From Deltaproteobacteria bacterium (lineage in GTDB: Bacteria; Desulfobacterota; Desulfuromonadia; Geobacterales; DSM-12255), in the NCBI GenBank assembly GCA_021849045.1, contig JAJZTK010000004.1, positions 1-64,000 of the forward strand: a DNA stretch of 64,000 nucleotides, written 5' to 3'. The notes beneath the pieces are model-generated. The model was not told where the DNA came from. It saw only the letters and a list, made by a program, of their open reading frames with translations, and did not search any database. This document shows positions 50,744 through 60,388 of this stretch, piece by piece. The translations under genes were made by a program, and so were the position numbers. Positions within the stretch are counted from its first letter, which is position 1. Every line of letters starts with the position of its first letter.

Positions 50744-52516
50744 TTGCCTGCCCATGAAACCGCCACAACCTTGATCAGACACACCCGCACACGCGGAGTG
50801 CGCCGCTGGTTGCCCGGCCTGGCGATGCTTAACCGCTATAGTCGCAACCGCTTTTCTCAGGACCTCGTAGCAGGTCTGGTGCTTACATCACTCCTTGCTC
50901 CAGTGGGTATGGGGTATGCCGAAGCAGCCGGCCTGTCCGCCATCTACGGGCTGTATGCCACTATTATCCCATTGCTTGTGTACGCCGTATTCGGGCCAAG
51001 CCGAATTCTGGTGCTGGGCCCGGATTCGGCGCTCACCGCCCTTATAGCCGCAACCGTATTGCCACTGGCCAGCGGGGATGCCATACGCGCGGCGGAACTC
51101 GCTGCACTTCTTGCCATCATTTCGGGTCTGTTGTGCGTGGTCGCAGGTCTCGCCAGGTTCGGTTTCATAACCGATCTGCTTTCCAAACCGATTCGCTACG
51201 GGTACATGAACGGCATTGCGCTCACCTTGTTGATTGGTCAACTCCCCAAGGTTTTGGGTTTTTCCGTAAATGGCGGCAATCTTTGCCACTCAACAAACGA
51301 ACTTTTCAAAGGCGTTGTCATCGGTCGGATCAACTGGACAGCGTGTGCCATTGGAGTATCCAGCCTGGCCGTTATTTTCGCTCTGAAGCGTTGGGCGCCG
51401 CGCATCCCGGGCGTACTGGTCGCGGTGGTCGGATCTACCATGGCTGTCGCTCTGTTGGACCTGAACACAAAGGCCCATATTGCGGTAGTCGGAGCGCTGC
51501 CACAGGGATTGCCGGGTTTCAGCCTTCCGCATGTCACGGTTGTCGAATTCACCACCCTGTGCACCGGAGCTGTGGCAATCGCCCTGGTCTCAATTACCGA
51601 CATGAGCGTGCTGTCGCGAATCTATGCGTTGCGTGGAGGTTATTATGTCGATGACAATCAGGAATTGATCGCCCTCGGTATCGCCAACATAACTACCGGA
51701 CTCTTTCAAAGTTTTTCGGTGAGCAGCAGTGCCTCGCGCACACCGGTGGCCGAAGCAGCGGGAGCAAAGTCACAGATTACCGGTGTGATAGGTGCATTGT
51801 GCATTGCCGTACTGTTGATCTATGCGCCAACGTTGATGATGTATGTCCCCACTGCGGTCCTTGGTGCAATCGTCATTTCCGCCTGCAGTTCGATAGTTGA
51901 GGTGTACGATGTCAAACGCCTCTATTACCTGCGGCGCGGTGAGTTTTACCTGTCGATGGTCTGTTTTCTGGGAGTTGCCTCGCTCGGGGTCATACAGGGT
52001 ATTTTCATTGCTGTGGGGTTGGCGCTGCTGGTTTTTGTCTGGCGTGCCTGGCGACCATACTGTGCGGTTCTGGGTCGTGTCGACGGTATGAAGGGGTATC
52101 ACGACATCACGCGCCATCCTGAAGGACGACAGATCCCCGGACTGGTTCTGTTCCGCTGGGATGCTCCGCTGTTCTTCGCAAACGCTGAGTTTTTCCGCGA
52201 GCAGGCACTCAGGGCAGTATCCGGAGCACCGACCCCAACCAGATGTATTGTTGTCGCCGCCGAACCCGTAACAGACGTTGATATAACGGCTGCCGACGTG
52301 CTGGCCGAACTGGAAGATGAGCTGCAGCGGGCCGGGATCGAGCTATGGTTTGCACAGATGAAAGGCCCGGTCAAGGATCATCTCAAGCGCTATGGCCTCT
52401 TCACCAAACTCGGCACGGAGAACTTTTTCCCGACAATCGGGCAGGCGGTGGATAACTACATTATCCGGTATCGAGTCATCTGGCGTGATTGGGAAGATGA
52501 ACAAACGAGGAGATAG
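50744..52516 (+). CDS. SulP-family anion transporter with STAS domain
   Basis: A 590-aa transporter; TTG start at 50744 with GAGG seven bases before. The membrane core has 10 to 12 helices with SulP motifs (LVAGLVLTSLLAPVGMGYAEAAGL; GLFQSFSVSSSASRT), and the cytoplasmic STAS domain begins at about 460 (GLVLFRWDAPLFFANAEFF). It may import sulfate, bicarbonate or another anion. It is two bases from the stop of the transporter to the ATG of the polyphosphate-phosphotransferase gene, so both are one operon. Confidence 0.85.
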   Translation: MPAHETATTLIRHTRTRGVRRWLPGLAMLNRYSRNRFSQDLVAGLVLTSLLAPVGMGYAEAAGLSAIYGLYATIIPLLVYAVFGPSRILVLGPDSALTALIAATVLPLASGDAIRAAELAALLAIISGLLCVVAGLARFGFITDLLSKPIRYGYMNGIALTLLIGQLPKVLGFSVNGGNLCHSTNELFKGVVIGRINWTACAIGVSSLAVIFALKRWAPRIPGVLVAVVGSTMAVALLDLNTKAHIAVVGALPQGLPGFSLPHVTVVEFTTLCTGAVAIALVSITDMSVLSRIYALRGGYYVDDNQELIALGIANITTGLFQSFSVSSSASRTPVAEAAGAKSQITGVIGALCIAVLLIYAPTLMMYVPTAVLGAIVISACSSIVEVYDVKRLYYLRRGEFYLSMVCFLGVASLGVIQGIFIAVGLALLVFVWRAWRPYCAVLGRVDGMKGYHDITRHPEGRQIPGLVLFRWDAPLFFANAEFFREQALRAVSGAPTPTRCIVVAAEPVTDVDITAADVLAELEDELQRAGIELWFAQMKGPVKDHLKRYGLFTKLGTENFFPTIGQAVDNYIIRYRVIWRDWEDEQTRR

Positions 52517-52518
52517 CG

Positions 52519-54012
52519 ATGTTTGAATCTGCGGAACTTGGTCACAGGATCGACAAGGCTACCTATAAAAGGGAGGTGCCGGCTGTGCGCGAGGCCCTTC
52601 TGGACGCCCAGATAGACCTTCTGCAGTCGAAAAGGTTTCCGGTAATTATCCTGATCGCCGGCGTCGATTGCGCCGGCAAGGGTGAAACTGTCAACATTCT
52701 CAATGAATGGATGGACCCACGCCACATCGAAACCCACGCCATTCGCGACCTGACCGACGAAGAGCTGGAACGCCCCCCCATGTGGCGATACTGGCGCGAT
52801 CTCCCGCCAAAAGGGAAGATCGGTATATTCATCGGTACCTGGTACTCAAGCCCGTTGATTGAAAACGTCTATGGTGACATCAAGAACGCCGAGCTCGACC
52901 AGCGTCTGGAGCGGATCATTCGCTTCGAAAAAGTGCTCTGTGATGAGGGTGCGCTAATACTTAAATTCTGGCTTCACCTCTCTGAAAAACAGCAGAAAAA
53001 GCGCCTGAACTCCCTTGAAAAGGACCCCGGCACACGGTGGCGGGTTACCGATACCGACTGGAAAAACTTCAAGCTGTACGACCGGTTTCATCAGGTGTCC
53101 GAGCGGATGCTGCGGGTCACCAGCAGTGCAGAAGCCCCCTGGCATATTGTCGAAGGGAGCGACCCGCGCTATCGTTACCTCACCATCGGCACGGTCATTC
53201 TTCAGGCCCTGCAACAACGATTGGGCTCCACGAACGGTTCGAAGAAAGAAGAACCGTTTCCGCCGACCACGTTGGCCATCGACGGGCTGCGCATCATTCA
53301 GACGCTTGACCTTGGGAAAAAACTGGGAAATGGAACGTATGACAAGGAGCTTGAAAAGTGGCAGGGGAAACTCAATCTTCTCTCCAGGCATTCCCGTTTC
53401 AGGAAACTGTCGGCTGTCGTGGTCTTTGAAGGAAACGATGCAGCCGGCAAAGGGGGGGCGATCCGGCGCATCACGCAGGCACTGGATGCCCGTCACTACA
53501 GGGTAACTCCCATTGCGGCACCAACCGAAGAAGAAGCGAGTCAACCATATCTCTGGCGCTTTTGGCGCCATCTTCCGCACCGGGGGAGATTTGCCATATT
53601 CGATCGCTCCTGGTACGGCCGGGTACTGGTGGAAAGGGTCGAAGGGTACTGTTCCCATGCCGACTGGATGCGGGCTTATGGCGAGATCAACGATTTTGAG
53701 GAACAGCTGGTCCGGCACAATACGGTTATTGTCAAATTCTGGCTCGCCATCGACAAGGAAGAGCAGTTCAAACGCTTCAATGAGCGGGAGAAGATCGGCT
53801 TCAAGCGTTTCAAGATCACTGGGGACGACTGGCGAAACCGTGAAAAATGGGATGAATACGAGCTGGCGGTCTGTGACATGATTGACCGTACCAGCACGGA
53901 AATTGCCCCGTGGACCCTTGTCGAGGCAAACGATAAAAACTATGCGCGTATCAAGGTGTTAAAAACCCTCTGTCAGTCTATAGAGGCGTGCCTGGAGAAA
54001 TCCAGGCACTGA
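52519..54012 (+). CDS. PPK2-type polyphosphate:AMP phosphotransferase (two-domain)
   Basis: A 497-aa protein with two PPK2 domains. Domain one has IAGVDCAGKGETVN as Walker A and GTWYSSPL; domain two (from about 275) has VVFEGNDAAGKGGAIRR and FDRSWYGRVLVERVEG. The second copy has the full active pattern; the first shows some deviation, as in characterised PAP enzymes where one half is catalytic. It would phosphorylate AMP to ADP with polyphosphate, matching the polyphosphate genes at 41-46 kb. Confidence 0.92.
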   Translation: MFESAELGHRIDKATYKREVPAVREALLDAQIDLLQSKRFPVIILIAGVDCAGKGETVNILNEWMDPRHIETHAIRDLTDEELERPPMWRYWRDLPPKGKIGIFIGTWYSSPLIENVYGDIKNAELDQRLERIIRFEKVLCDEGALILKFWLHLSEKQQKKRLNSLEKDPGTRWRVTDTDWKNFKLYDRFHQVSERMLRVTSSAEAPWHIVEGSDPRYRYLTIGTVILQALQQRLGSTNGSKKEEPFPPTTLAIDGLRIIQTLDLGKKLGNGTYDKELEKWQGKLNLLSRHSRFRKLSAVVVFEGNDAAGKGGAIRRITQALDARHYRVTPIAAPTEEEASQPYLWRFWRHLPHRGRFAIFDRSWYGRVLVERVEGYCSHADWMRAYGEINDFEEQLVRHNTVIVKFWLAIDKEEQFKRFNEREKIGFKRFKITGDDWRNREKWDEYELAVCDMIDRTSTEIAPWTLVEANDKNYARIKVLKTLCQSIEACLEKSRH

Positions 54013-54023
54013 GTGCGTATCGC

Positions 54024-55355
54024 CTATTTGGAGTAACCGCTTAGAAACGCCTGTAGATCCTCAATCTGCTGGGTGGTGAGGTATATTCCCCGGTGTCCGG
54101 AGGCGAATTTGTCCCGGACGAGCGCCGCCTTGTTCAGCAGTGACGGCCTGCCGACCGTGTCGTTGCTGCTGAGCGTGTGGCAGCCGCCGCATCGACCTTC
54201 GTACACCTTCTTCCCCTCCATGTCCGGAAAAACAAGCATTGACGTCAATACAGTCCCGGTGGAGATCTTCTGCTGCTTGTAGATATCGTCGTACAGTTCC
54301 GTTTTCACGATCTTGAACGCGTCAGCGGTGACGGTCGACAGGTTGGCATAGGAGACGATGCAGCGCAGGGTGAGAAATTCGCCGTCGACGAAGCCGTTCA
54401 GGGACGAGAGTTCCAGGGTCAGCTCGTTGTTGGTTGTCGACAGGGAGGGGAGGGGGTAGACAGTTGCCCCTGAGGCGCTGCCCGAGGGTATTGCCGTGTT
54501 GACCGCTGCCGTCCCCTGGTCGACGGTCACCCCGAGGGGGAGCCTGATGGTGGTCTTGAGCCGCTTGACCGGGATGCCGGACGGCAGGCCGGTCAACTGC
54601 AGGGTGAGACGGGCATTGCCCGGTTTGGTGTAGGTGACCGGAGTCGGGAGTCCGGCGCTGTTCAGGGTACCGCTGGCGAGGTTTTCGAGCACTGCAGAGA
54701 AGACAACGGCGCCGCTGCTCCGGTTGATGATGGTTACGCTGCCGTTGGCGATGTTTATTGCAGCGTCGTCGAATAGTCCGTCCAGCCCCTGGTGGTTAAC
54801 CTGGTACGCGGCGGTGAAAGGATTGAGTGTATCGGCGCCGTACAGGGCAAGGAGCGGTTGAAGGGCCTTCTGCAGATCGGCGGTCAATCGTGGCAGTTGG
54901 TTGGCGATGATCTGCAGGCTGGCCCGGTTATGGCTGGAATAGAGCGAGAAGAGGTCGGCCCTGTTTTGGGTGCCTGACGCGCCGGCGACCAGCAGGTCGG
55001 TCAGGGGATTCACCTGCACGCTCCCAGGGGATGTGGCAAATGAGTAAAGGGTAACGGCGCTGCCGGATGCGGTCCCGACCGCCTTGACGAGCAAGGGAGG
55101 GGTCAGACCGTCGACGGCTACGAAGAACGTGCCGTCCTGGTTGATAGGGGCACTGGTTTTCCTGGTTGGATAGGACGAGTCCGTGATGTAGACGGTGCCG
55201 GTCAGGGGGGCGCCGGCGGCGGCAATCCCTTCGAGCAGCGCCCCGGTTGTCTGGGCCGTCGGGGATGTGCTACCCGAACCGCCGCTGCAGGCGGCCAGCA
55301 GTAGGGACAGGACCAGTCCCAGGGCATAACGGCCCGGATGCTGAAAGAACTTCAT
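54024..55355 (-). CDS. Lipoprotein with C-terminal monohaem cytochrome c motif
   Basis: A 443-aa lipoprotein from ATG 55355 (AAGGAG upstream). Lipobox LLAAC gives the lipidated Cys. The body is a large beta-rich domain with cohesin-like or Ig-like parts (LTLQLTGLPSGIPVKRL). Near the end is CGGCH, a c-type haem site, and later Met-free sequence, so the sixth ligand is unclear. It may shuttle electrons at the outer membrane, or tether a redox unit there. It converges on the PPK2 gene. Confidence 0.7.
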   Translation of the reverse strand: MKFFQHPGRYALGLVLSLLLAACSGGSGSTSPTAQTTGALLEGIAAAGAPLTGTVYITDSSYPTRKTSAPINQDGTFFVAVDGLTPPLLVKAVGTASGSAVTLYSFATSPGSVQVNPLTDLLVAGASGTQNRADLFSLYSSHNRASLQIIANQLPRLTADLQKALQPLLALYGADTLNPFTAAYQVNHQGLDGLFDDAAINIANGSVTIINRSSGAVVFSAVLENLASGTLNSAGLPTPVTYTKPGNARLTLQLTGLPSGIPVKRLKTTIRLPLGVTVDQGTAAVNTAIPSGSASGATVYPLPSLSTTNNELTLELSSLNGFVDGEFLTLRCIVSYANLSTVTADAFKIVKTELYDDIYKQQKISTGTVLTSMLVFPDMEGKKVYEGRCGGCHTLSSNDTVGRPSLLNKAALVRDKFASGHRGIYLTTQQIEDLQAFLSGYSK

Positions 55356-55443
55356 AACGACTCCTTGCTCCGATGAAAAGGGGGAAGCAGGCAATACCCG
55401 TTTCCCCCCTTGCGGTGACGCTATTCGTCTGATGTCGGGCGTA

Positions 55444-56928
55444 CTAAGGGGTGGCGGTTACCAGAGAACTCGGAGCGCTCTCCCCCTCGGCTACGGAGGT
55501 GACCGTGTAGTAATAGGTCGTCCCGGTGGTAAGCCCGGAATGGACGAACGAGTTGCTGGTAGTGCTGGTAAGGCGGTACTTGCCGGGATTGTTCACCATA
55601 GTTGCCACGTCGATTCCCGCTGTACTGGAGGCATACACGTTGTAATAAACGTTGGCATAGCCCGATTTGTCTTTGTTCCAGCTCAGGGCAACCTGTTGAC
55701 CGCCGGTCGCCGCGGTCAGGCCGGCGGGAACCGCTGGAGTCTTTGCCGTAGGTGTGACGCAGGTCTTTGTCAGCACCGTCGTGCTCTCGAACGCCGGCAG
55801 GAACGTGTTGGAGTCAGATGGCGTGGCAACGGCTGAGACGGTGTAGCAGTACTGTGTGCCGTTGTTCAGGGCTTGATGGACAAATGCCGTTGAGGACACG
55901 CCAATGATCTTGCCGCTGGTTCCCAGAAGGGCATTGGTCCAGGAAATGTTGTATCGAATTTTGGTACTGCTAGCGTCACTGCTGTAAGTCCATGGGTCAG
56001 TGAGGATAGTTGCGCTTTTAGTCTTGAAATAACCGGCACCTGTAGGACCAGCGCTGGCAGCCCAGGACAGGGTAGCCTGCTGGTTGCCGGCATAGGCGGT
56101 GAGGTTGGCCGGGATGCTTGGCTGCCCACTGGTACTGGTGGAAGCGTTCGTGAACACGGCGTTCTTGGCGGCAAAGCTGGTTGCGGGCCAAAGTGTTACC
56201 GAAACGGGCGAGCTGAGATCGCTCTCGCCATCGACGGTCTGTGCGGTGACAGCGTAATAATAGGTGGAGGGATTGCTCGTCTGTATGCTGTTGGTCAGGC
56301 CGGTGTGGATAAACCCGGTAGTTGAAAATGTGACGTTGACGATTTTATTGCTCGCCAGGGTCGGGTTCCCCGTCTGGCTCCAGTACACATTGTACGTCGT
56401 CCCGGTGGGCGGGGTAATGGCAACCCCTGTCGTCGGCTCGACCAGCTTCAGCGTGGTCTGGCCGTCACCTGTCTGGACCTGGAGCCCGATCGGTGCTGCC
56501 GGCTTGTTCGCCTGGGGAGCGGCGGAAACCTCGTTGCTTTCGGCCCCCTCCACGCCGGCCGGAGAGACTGCCGTCACCACATAGTAATAAGGTGTGCCGT
56601 TTGTCAGCCCTGTGTGATTGTAGGGGCTCGTCACGTTGCTTATTTTCGTAACTCCGGTGCCGTTTTTCTTAACCCCGGGAGCGGTTGCGTAGTAGATGTT
56701 GTAGGTGGGAGCCGGTGCCGTCGAGCCAGCGGCAATGGTGGTGTCGGTCCAGCTCAGGGTGACCTGCTTGTTGCCCGAGGCAATTGTCACATTGGCCCAT
56801 GAAGCCGCCTTACTGGCGGATGTTGCGGTCGTCGGTGAAGATAAACCCGAACCGCCGCAGGCCGAGAGGCCGAGAACAAGCGCGCCGCAGAGCAGGGCGG
56901 CTTTGATGGTCGAGAAAACGTGCTTCAT
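55444..56928 (-). CDS. Fibronectin type III-repeat lipoprotein
   Basis: A 494-aa lipoprotein (lipobox GLSAC) with four to five FN3-type repeats, each with the Tyr-rich end pattern such as GTPYYYVVTAVSPAG. FN3 repeats bind surfaces or partners. It is probably on the outer membrane facing out. The neighbouring genes are all exported proteins on the same strand. Confidence 0.8.
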   Translation of the reverse strand: MKHVFSTIKAALLCGALVLGLSACGGSGLSSPTTATSASKAASWANVTIASGNKQVTLSWTDTTIAAGSTAPAPTYNIYYATAPGVKKNGTGVTKISNVTSPYNHTGLTNGTPYYYVVTAVSPAGVEGAESNEVSAAPQANKPAAPIGLQVQTGDGQTTLKLVEPTTGVAITPPTGTTYNVYWSQTGNPTLASNKIVNVTFSTTGFIHTGLTNSIQTSNPSTYYYAVTAQTVDGESDLSSPVSVTLWPATSFAAKNAVFTNASTSTSGQPSIPANLTAYAGNQQATLSWAASAGPTGAGYFKTKSATILTDPWTYSSDASSTKIRYNISWTNALLGTSGKIIGVSSTAFVHQALNNGTQYCYTVSAVATPSDSNTFLPAFESTTVLTKTCVTPTAKTPAVPAGLTAATGGQQVALSWNKDKSGYANVYYNVYASSTAGIDVATMVNNPGKYRLTSTTSNSFVHSGLTTGTTYYYTVTSVAEGESAPSSLVTATP

Positions 56929-57036
56929 GCTGATACTCCTTATGGGTGGATGGTGTTTCGGTATCGTGGTCAGAAAGGTCTCAGTTCCGTGACCCCTCAG
57001 TTTTCCTGCCGGAGGAGTTGATTGTTGTTCTTATCG

Positions 57037-57801
57037 TCAACGCGCCGGCAGCAGCAGGCGTAGACCGATCCCGTCGGCATGCACGTCCGGTGCGATATAG
57101 TCTCGGTACGAAGTACGGAGTTGACCGCTTTCGCTTGTACAACTGCCACCCCGTAGAACCCTGTTGACGCCGAAGGGATCGCCATGGGGATTGTCTTTGG
57201 GGCTCTGACGGTAATAGTAGGAGTCGTAACGGTCCTGCACCCATTCCCAGGCATTGCCGCTCAAATCGTAAATGCCGAGCTCATTGGGGAGCTTTTTCCC
57301 CACCGGCTGGAGCGAGCCGCCGCTGTTGGCTCCATACCAGGCGTAATCCTTCAGGCTGCTCTGGTTGCTGGTGCCGGCATATTTCTGGCGCAGGCCGCCG
57401 CCGCGGGCTGCAAACTCCCATTCGGCCTCGGTCGGCAGGCGATAGTCCATGCCGGTGCGTGCGTTCAGTTTCTTGATGAATTCACGCGCCTCATTCCAGC
57501 TGACACCGGTAATGGGATAGTCGGTACCATGGGCCGGACCGGGCAATGAGCCCATCACGCTCCGCCATTGGCCTTCCGTGATCTCGTAGGTACCGAGATA
57601 AAAATCGCGCACACAGACGTCATGCGCAGGCTTTTCATCTGCGCCCCCCTCGCCCGAGAAGTCCCCCATTGAGAAGCACCCCCCTTTGACAAAGGTGAGT
57701 GGTATCTCCGAATCCTTGGGGGGAGTTGCGGCAAGCAGTCTGGTGCCGAAAAAGACCAACAAGAATGCCGACAGCAGCCAGCGTTCGCGAAATCTCATCA
57801 T
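57037..57801 (-). CDS. Formylglycine-generating-enzyme-like exported protein
   Basis: About 254 aa; ATG at 57801 (57798 next), or GTG at 57810. A signal peptide or anchor (WLLSAFLLVFFGTRLLA) is followed by an FGE/SUMF1 domain with RLPTEAEWEFAARG, GNAWEWVQD, RVLRGGSC and GLRLLLPAR at the end. Many such proteins are not sulfatase activators but bind or modify other partners. The Cys pair used by true FGE enzymes for copper is not clearly present, so enzyme activity is unsure. Confidence 0.8.
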   Translation of the reverse strand: MMRFRERWLLSAFLLVFFGTRLLAATPPKDSEIPLTFVKGGCFSMGDFSGEGGADEKPAHDVCVRDFYLGTYEITEGQWRSVMGSLPGPAHGTDYPITGVSWNEAREFIKKLNARTGMDYRLPTEAEWEFAARGGGLRQKYAGTSNQSSLKDYAWYGANSGGSLQPVGKKLPNELGIYDLSGNAWEWVQDRYDSYYYRQSPKDNPHGDPFGVNRVLRGGSCTSESGQLRTSYRDYIAPDVHADGIGLRLLLPAR

Positions 57802-57816
57802 ACGCCCCACAGTCCG

Positions 57817-58440
57817 TTACTGGCCGAACATGCCAAGGCGACGGGTCACCGGGAGTCCGAACAGAGCTGATGCGAACAGGATGGCTGCCGGCGGCAATGG
57901 TACATTTTGTTGTCCGGGAGCAGGGAGGGGGCCGGAAGCAGGGAGGGGGCCGGAAGCAGGGAGGGGGCCGGAAGCAGGGAGGGAGTTTGCTAACACGGGA
58001 GAGCCGCTGCTGGCAGCGACTATCGGGGCACTTGCGCCACTGACTTCGCCACTGCCGACAAAGTGGGTACCACCAGCTGCCGCAGCCAGGCTTGTAGGCT
58101 CCTGATCGGCTACGCGGCGTGCCGGATAACGGGCATTGTAACCCGTACTATCATGATCACCGATGATGAGCGCCATTTCGGCGCCTTCGTGGCCATAATT
58201 GCCGGCCATTGGTGTCTTGGCTGGCAATGCTGAACGCGCATGCTGCCTAAGGACCGATTCGTTCAGCCCGGACTGAGTGGATTCATCCAGGGCTTGCATG
58301 AATTGCAGGTTCGATGGGGAATCGCTCTCAGAAAATTCAATGCTCACCCCTTCTGCAGCAGCAGACAATGCCGCTCCGGCTGTGCCGGTGGTTGCAGCCG
58401 TCAATAGTAGCGCCGTCAGGACAAGGTTGGTAATTCGCAT
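57817..58440 (-). CDS. Exported protein with hexapeptide repeats and CTERM-like tail
   Basis: A 207-aa protein with signal peptide (LVLTALLLTAATTGTAGAA). At about 155-175 it repeats PASGPL three to four times. The tail is VPLPPAAILFASALFG with RR, like VPLPA/PEP-CTERM sorting signals though without the usual spacing after RR. Coding for the repeat is a minisatellite. It lies next to the FGE-like gene and may be its partner. A weak Pho-like pair lies upstream at 58506-58528 but is not convincing. Confidence 0.6.
   Translation of the reverse strand: MRITNLVLTALLLTAATTGTAGAALSAAAEGVSIEFSESDSPSNLQFMQALDESTQSGLNESVLRQHARSALPAKTPMAGNYGHEGAEMALIIGDHDSTGYNARYPARRVADQEPTSLAAAAGGTHFVGSGEVSGASAPIVAASSGSPVLANSLPASGPLPASGPLPASGPLPAPGQQNVPLPPAAILFASALFGLPVTRRLGMFGQ
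57918..57990. repeat. 18-bp minisatellite within the CTERM-like gene
   Basis: The 18-bp unit (plus strand: GCCGGAAGCAGGGAGGGG) occurs about three times in tandem with partial units at both ends; each full unit encodes PASGPL on the minus strand. Copy number could vary between strains without shifting the frame. Confidence 0.8.
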
Positions 58441-58620
58441 GGCTCTAATCTCCGGGGGTACCGTTTTGCGATTGTAGATTTTGGGGAGGATTTGAAAGCG
58501 ACAGGATATTATCAGGGGTTCGTTACATCTGGAGGGCGTTTCTGCAACAAAATTGACAATATTTGCTTGTGATTACTCTTTGGTCAAATGGGTTACAATT
58601 TGGGATAGAAAACGCGAATA

Positions 58621-58645
58621 GGGACTTGCACGTTGTGCAAGTCCC
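58621..58645 (-). terminator. Terminator of the tRNA-fMet gene
   Basis: Perfect 11-bp stem: GGGACTTGCAC with GTGCAAGTCCC and a 3-base loop, just downstream of the tRNA on the minus strand. T-content after the stem is moderate on both sides. Confidence 0.75.
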
Positions 58646-58654
58646 TGATTTTAT

Positions 58655-58731
<77 letters not shown>

Positions 58732-59015
58732 TCATTGAGATAACGTAAGTACCATAGGACTGTTTCGCCTGTCAACAAATTAAATCACTAGTGTCTATTT
58801 TCCAACCAGAGTCCTGCTGCCTGTAGTTCGACCAGCTCATGAAAAGTTGAACAAATAGCGACTTTCGCACACCCGTCAGAATTTTCTGTATTTTGATAGC
58901 ATGTGTAACTGCCATAAATCATTTACTAAATAATTGTATCTCATGTTGGTATGCTCTGTGCTCATCGAGAAGTGAACACGCAGTTCAATCTGGATGTTGC
59001 AACCGGGCAATTACC

Positions 59016-60269
59016 ATGAGCGGTACAGAAATCAGACATACCTACACGGTTCTCTATCTTGAGAATGATCCTTTTGTCTTCGCCCGGGTGGCGAAGCTTC
59101 TCAGCGGTTGGGGATTTATCCTGCATGTGGCTGAAAACGGTCGTGAAGGACTGCGGCTCTTCGAAGAAGTGAAGCCTGATATAGTAATAACCGAGATAAA
59201 ACTTCCACACCTGAACGGCCTTCAGGTCGCCCGTCACGTAAAAGAGCGCACTCCAAGGACGCAGGTGGTGATTACTTCGGTCCTTATGGAGCCAGAGTAT
59301 CTGCTGGAGGCAATAAATATCGGTGTTACGGCCTATCTTCCCAAACAGGTTGATCCGGCTGCACTGGCTGAGGCCTTGGAAAAGTGTGCCAGGATGATTG
59401 CCGTCCATGATGCGTCCGCCATCAGTGTGCCGGTAGTTAGTGGCGAGACGCCGGAACAGTTATCGTTCCTTCCGGATGAGTCTCTTCATATTGATGGTTC
59501 TACATCATCTGAAAATCCTGATTCGCCCAAAATGAAAGATCTAGTCAGCCTGAATGCCGATCTTGAATTTCGTCTGATCAGGCGAAGCGCCTTGCTGGAC
59601 GCGGCTAGAAAAGAACTGGACGATCTCTGTGATGCCATCTCACACGACATCAATGGTCCGCTTTCCCGTTTGCAGGGATTCAGTCAGCTTCTCATTGACG
59701 AACATGGCAAAGCACTTGGCACCGAAGGGGAACTTTGTCTGGAACGGATTGTTGGTGCCGGAAGGGAGCTCAAAAAAATACTCGACGGTCTCATGGATCT
59801 TGCCCAGCTTTCCAGCAAGGGGGTGGTTTCCCGTCAGGTGGATCTGAGCAGTATTGCCATGGCGATAGTCAATGAGCTACGTGCACAAGCTCCCGAGCGT
59901 CGAGTCAACATCTTCATAACGCCCGGGCTTTCGGTAATCGGTGACGAGGAACTTCTCCGCAAAGCCCTTGGCAACCTTCTCGACAATGCGTGGAAATTTA
60001 CGGCTGGAAACGAAGATGTCAGGATTGAGTTCGGTTGTGCTGCCGGCAACGGGAAAACGGTCTATTTTGTCCGTGACAATGGCGTCGGTTTCGATATGCA
60101 TTATGCCAGCAAACTCTTCAGGCCTTTCCAGCGGGTTCATGACAGGGATATGTACCCTGGTAACGGCCTAGGACTGGCTGCGGTGGAGCGGATTATCAGG
60201 CGCCATGGCGGGAGAATCTGGTTTGATGCCGAACAGGGGAGGGGGGCCACATTTTATTTTACCCTGTAA
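59016..60269 (+). CDS. Receiver-histidine kinase hybrid
   Basis: About 417 aa from ATG 59016; the upstream in-frame extension to 58893 has no ribosome site. Residues about 8-130 are a receiver (TVLYLENDPF; Asp position in IVITEIKLP is Glu/Ile context, so the phosphoacceptor may be missing). From about 205 come HisKA with DAISHDINGPLSRLQGF and HATPase with NLLDNAWKF, DNGVGF and GNGLGLAAVERI. The kinase is soluble. Followed by an Rcp1-type regulator, its likely partner. Confidence 0.82.
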   Translation: MSGTEIRHTYTVLYLENDPFVFARVAKLLSGWGFILHVAENGREGLRLFEEVKPDIVITEIKLPHLNGLQVARHVKERTPRTQVVITSVLMEPEYLLEAINIGVTAYLPKQVDPAALAEALEKCARMIAVHDASAISVPVVSGETPEQLSFLPDESLHIDGSTSSENPDSPKMKDLVSLNADLEFRLIRRSALLDAARKELDDLCDAISHDINGPLSRLQGFSQLLIDEHGKALGTEGELCLERIVGAGRELKKILDGLMDLAQLSSKGVVSRQVDLSSIAMAIVNELRAQAPERRVNIFITPGLSVIGDEELLRKALGNLLDNAWKFTAGNEDVRIEFGCAAGNGKTVYFVRDNGVGFDMHYASKLFRPFQRVHDRDMYPGNGLGLAAVERIIRRHGGRIWFDAEQGRGATFYFTL

Positions 60270-60388
60270 TGTTTAGTGTTTTTGGGTAGATATAATTTTA
60301 TCGACCTGTGTTTTTTTGTGGAATGTTTTTCAGTGTGTTGCTATAAATCAAAAAACGATACAAGTAGCGGCCTGAGAGGTAAAGGTCG

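Noticed and set aside
54001-54030. Terminator at the end of the PPK2-type gene (CCTGGA/TCCAGG)
   Set aside because: The stem lies in coding sequence and no T run follows.
58506-58528. Pho box for the CTERM-like gene at 57817
   Set aside because: Only one good unit (ATGTAAC) with TAATAT at 10 bp; the adjacent unit is degenerate.
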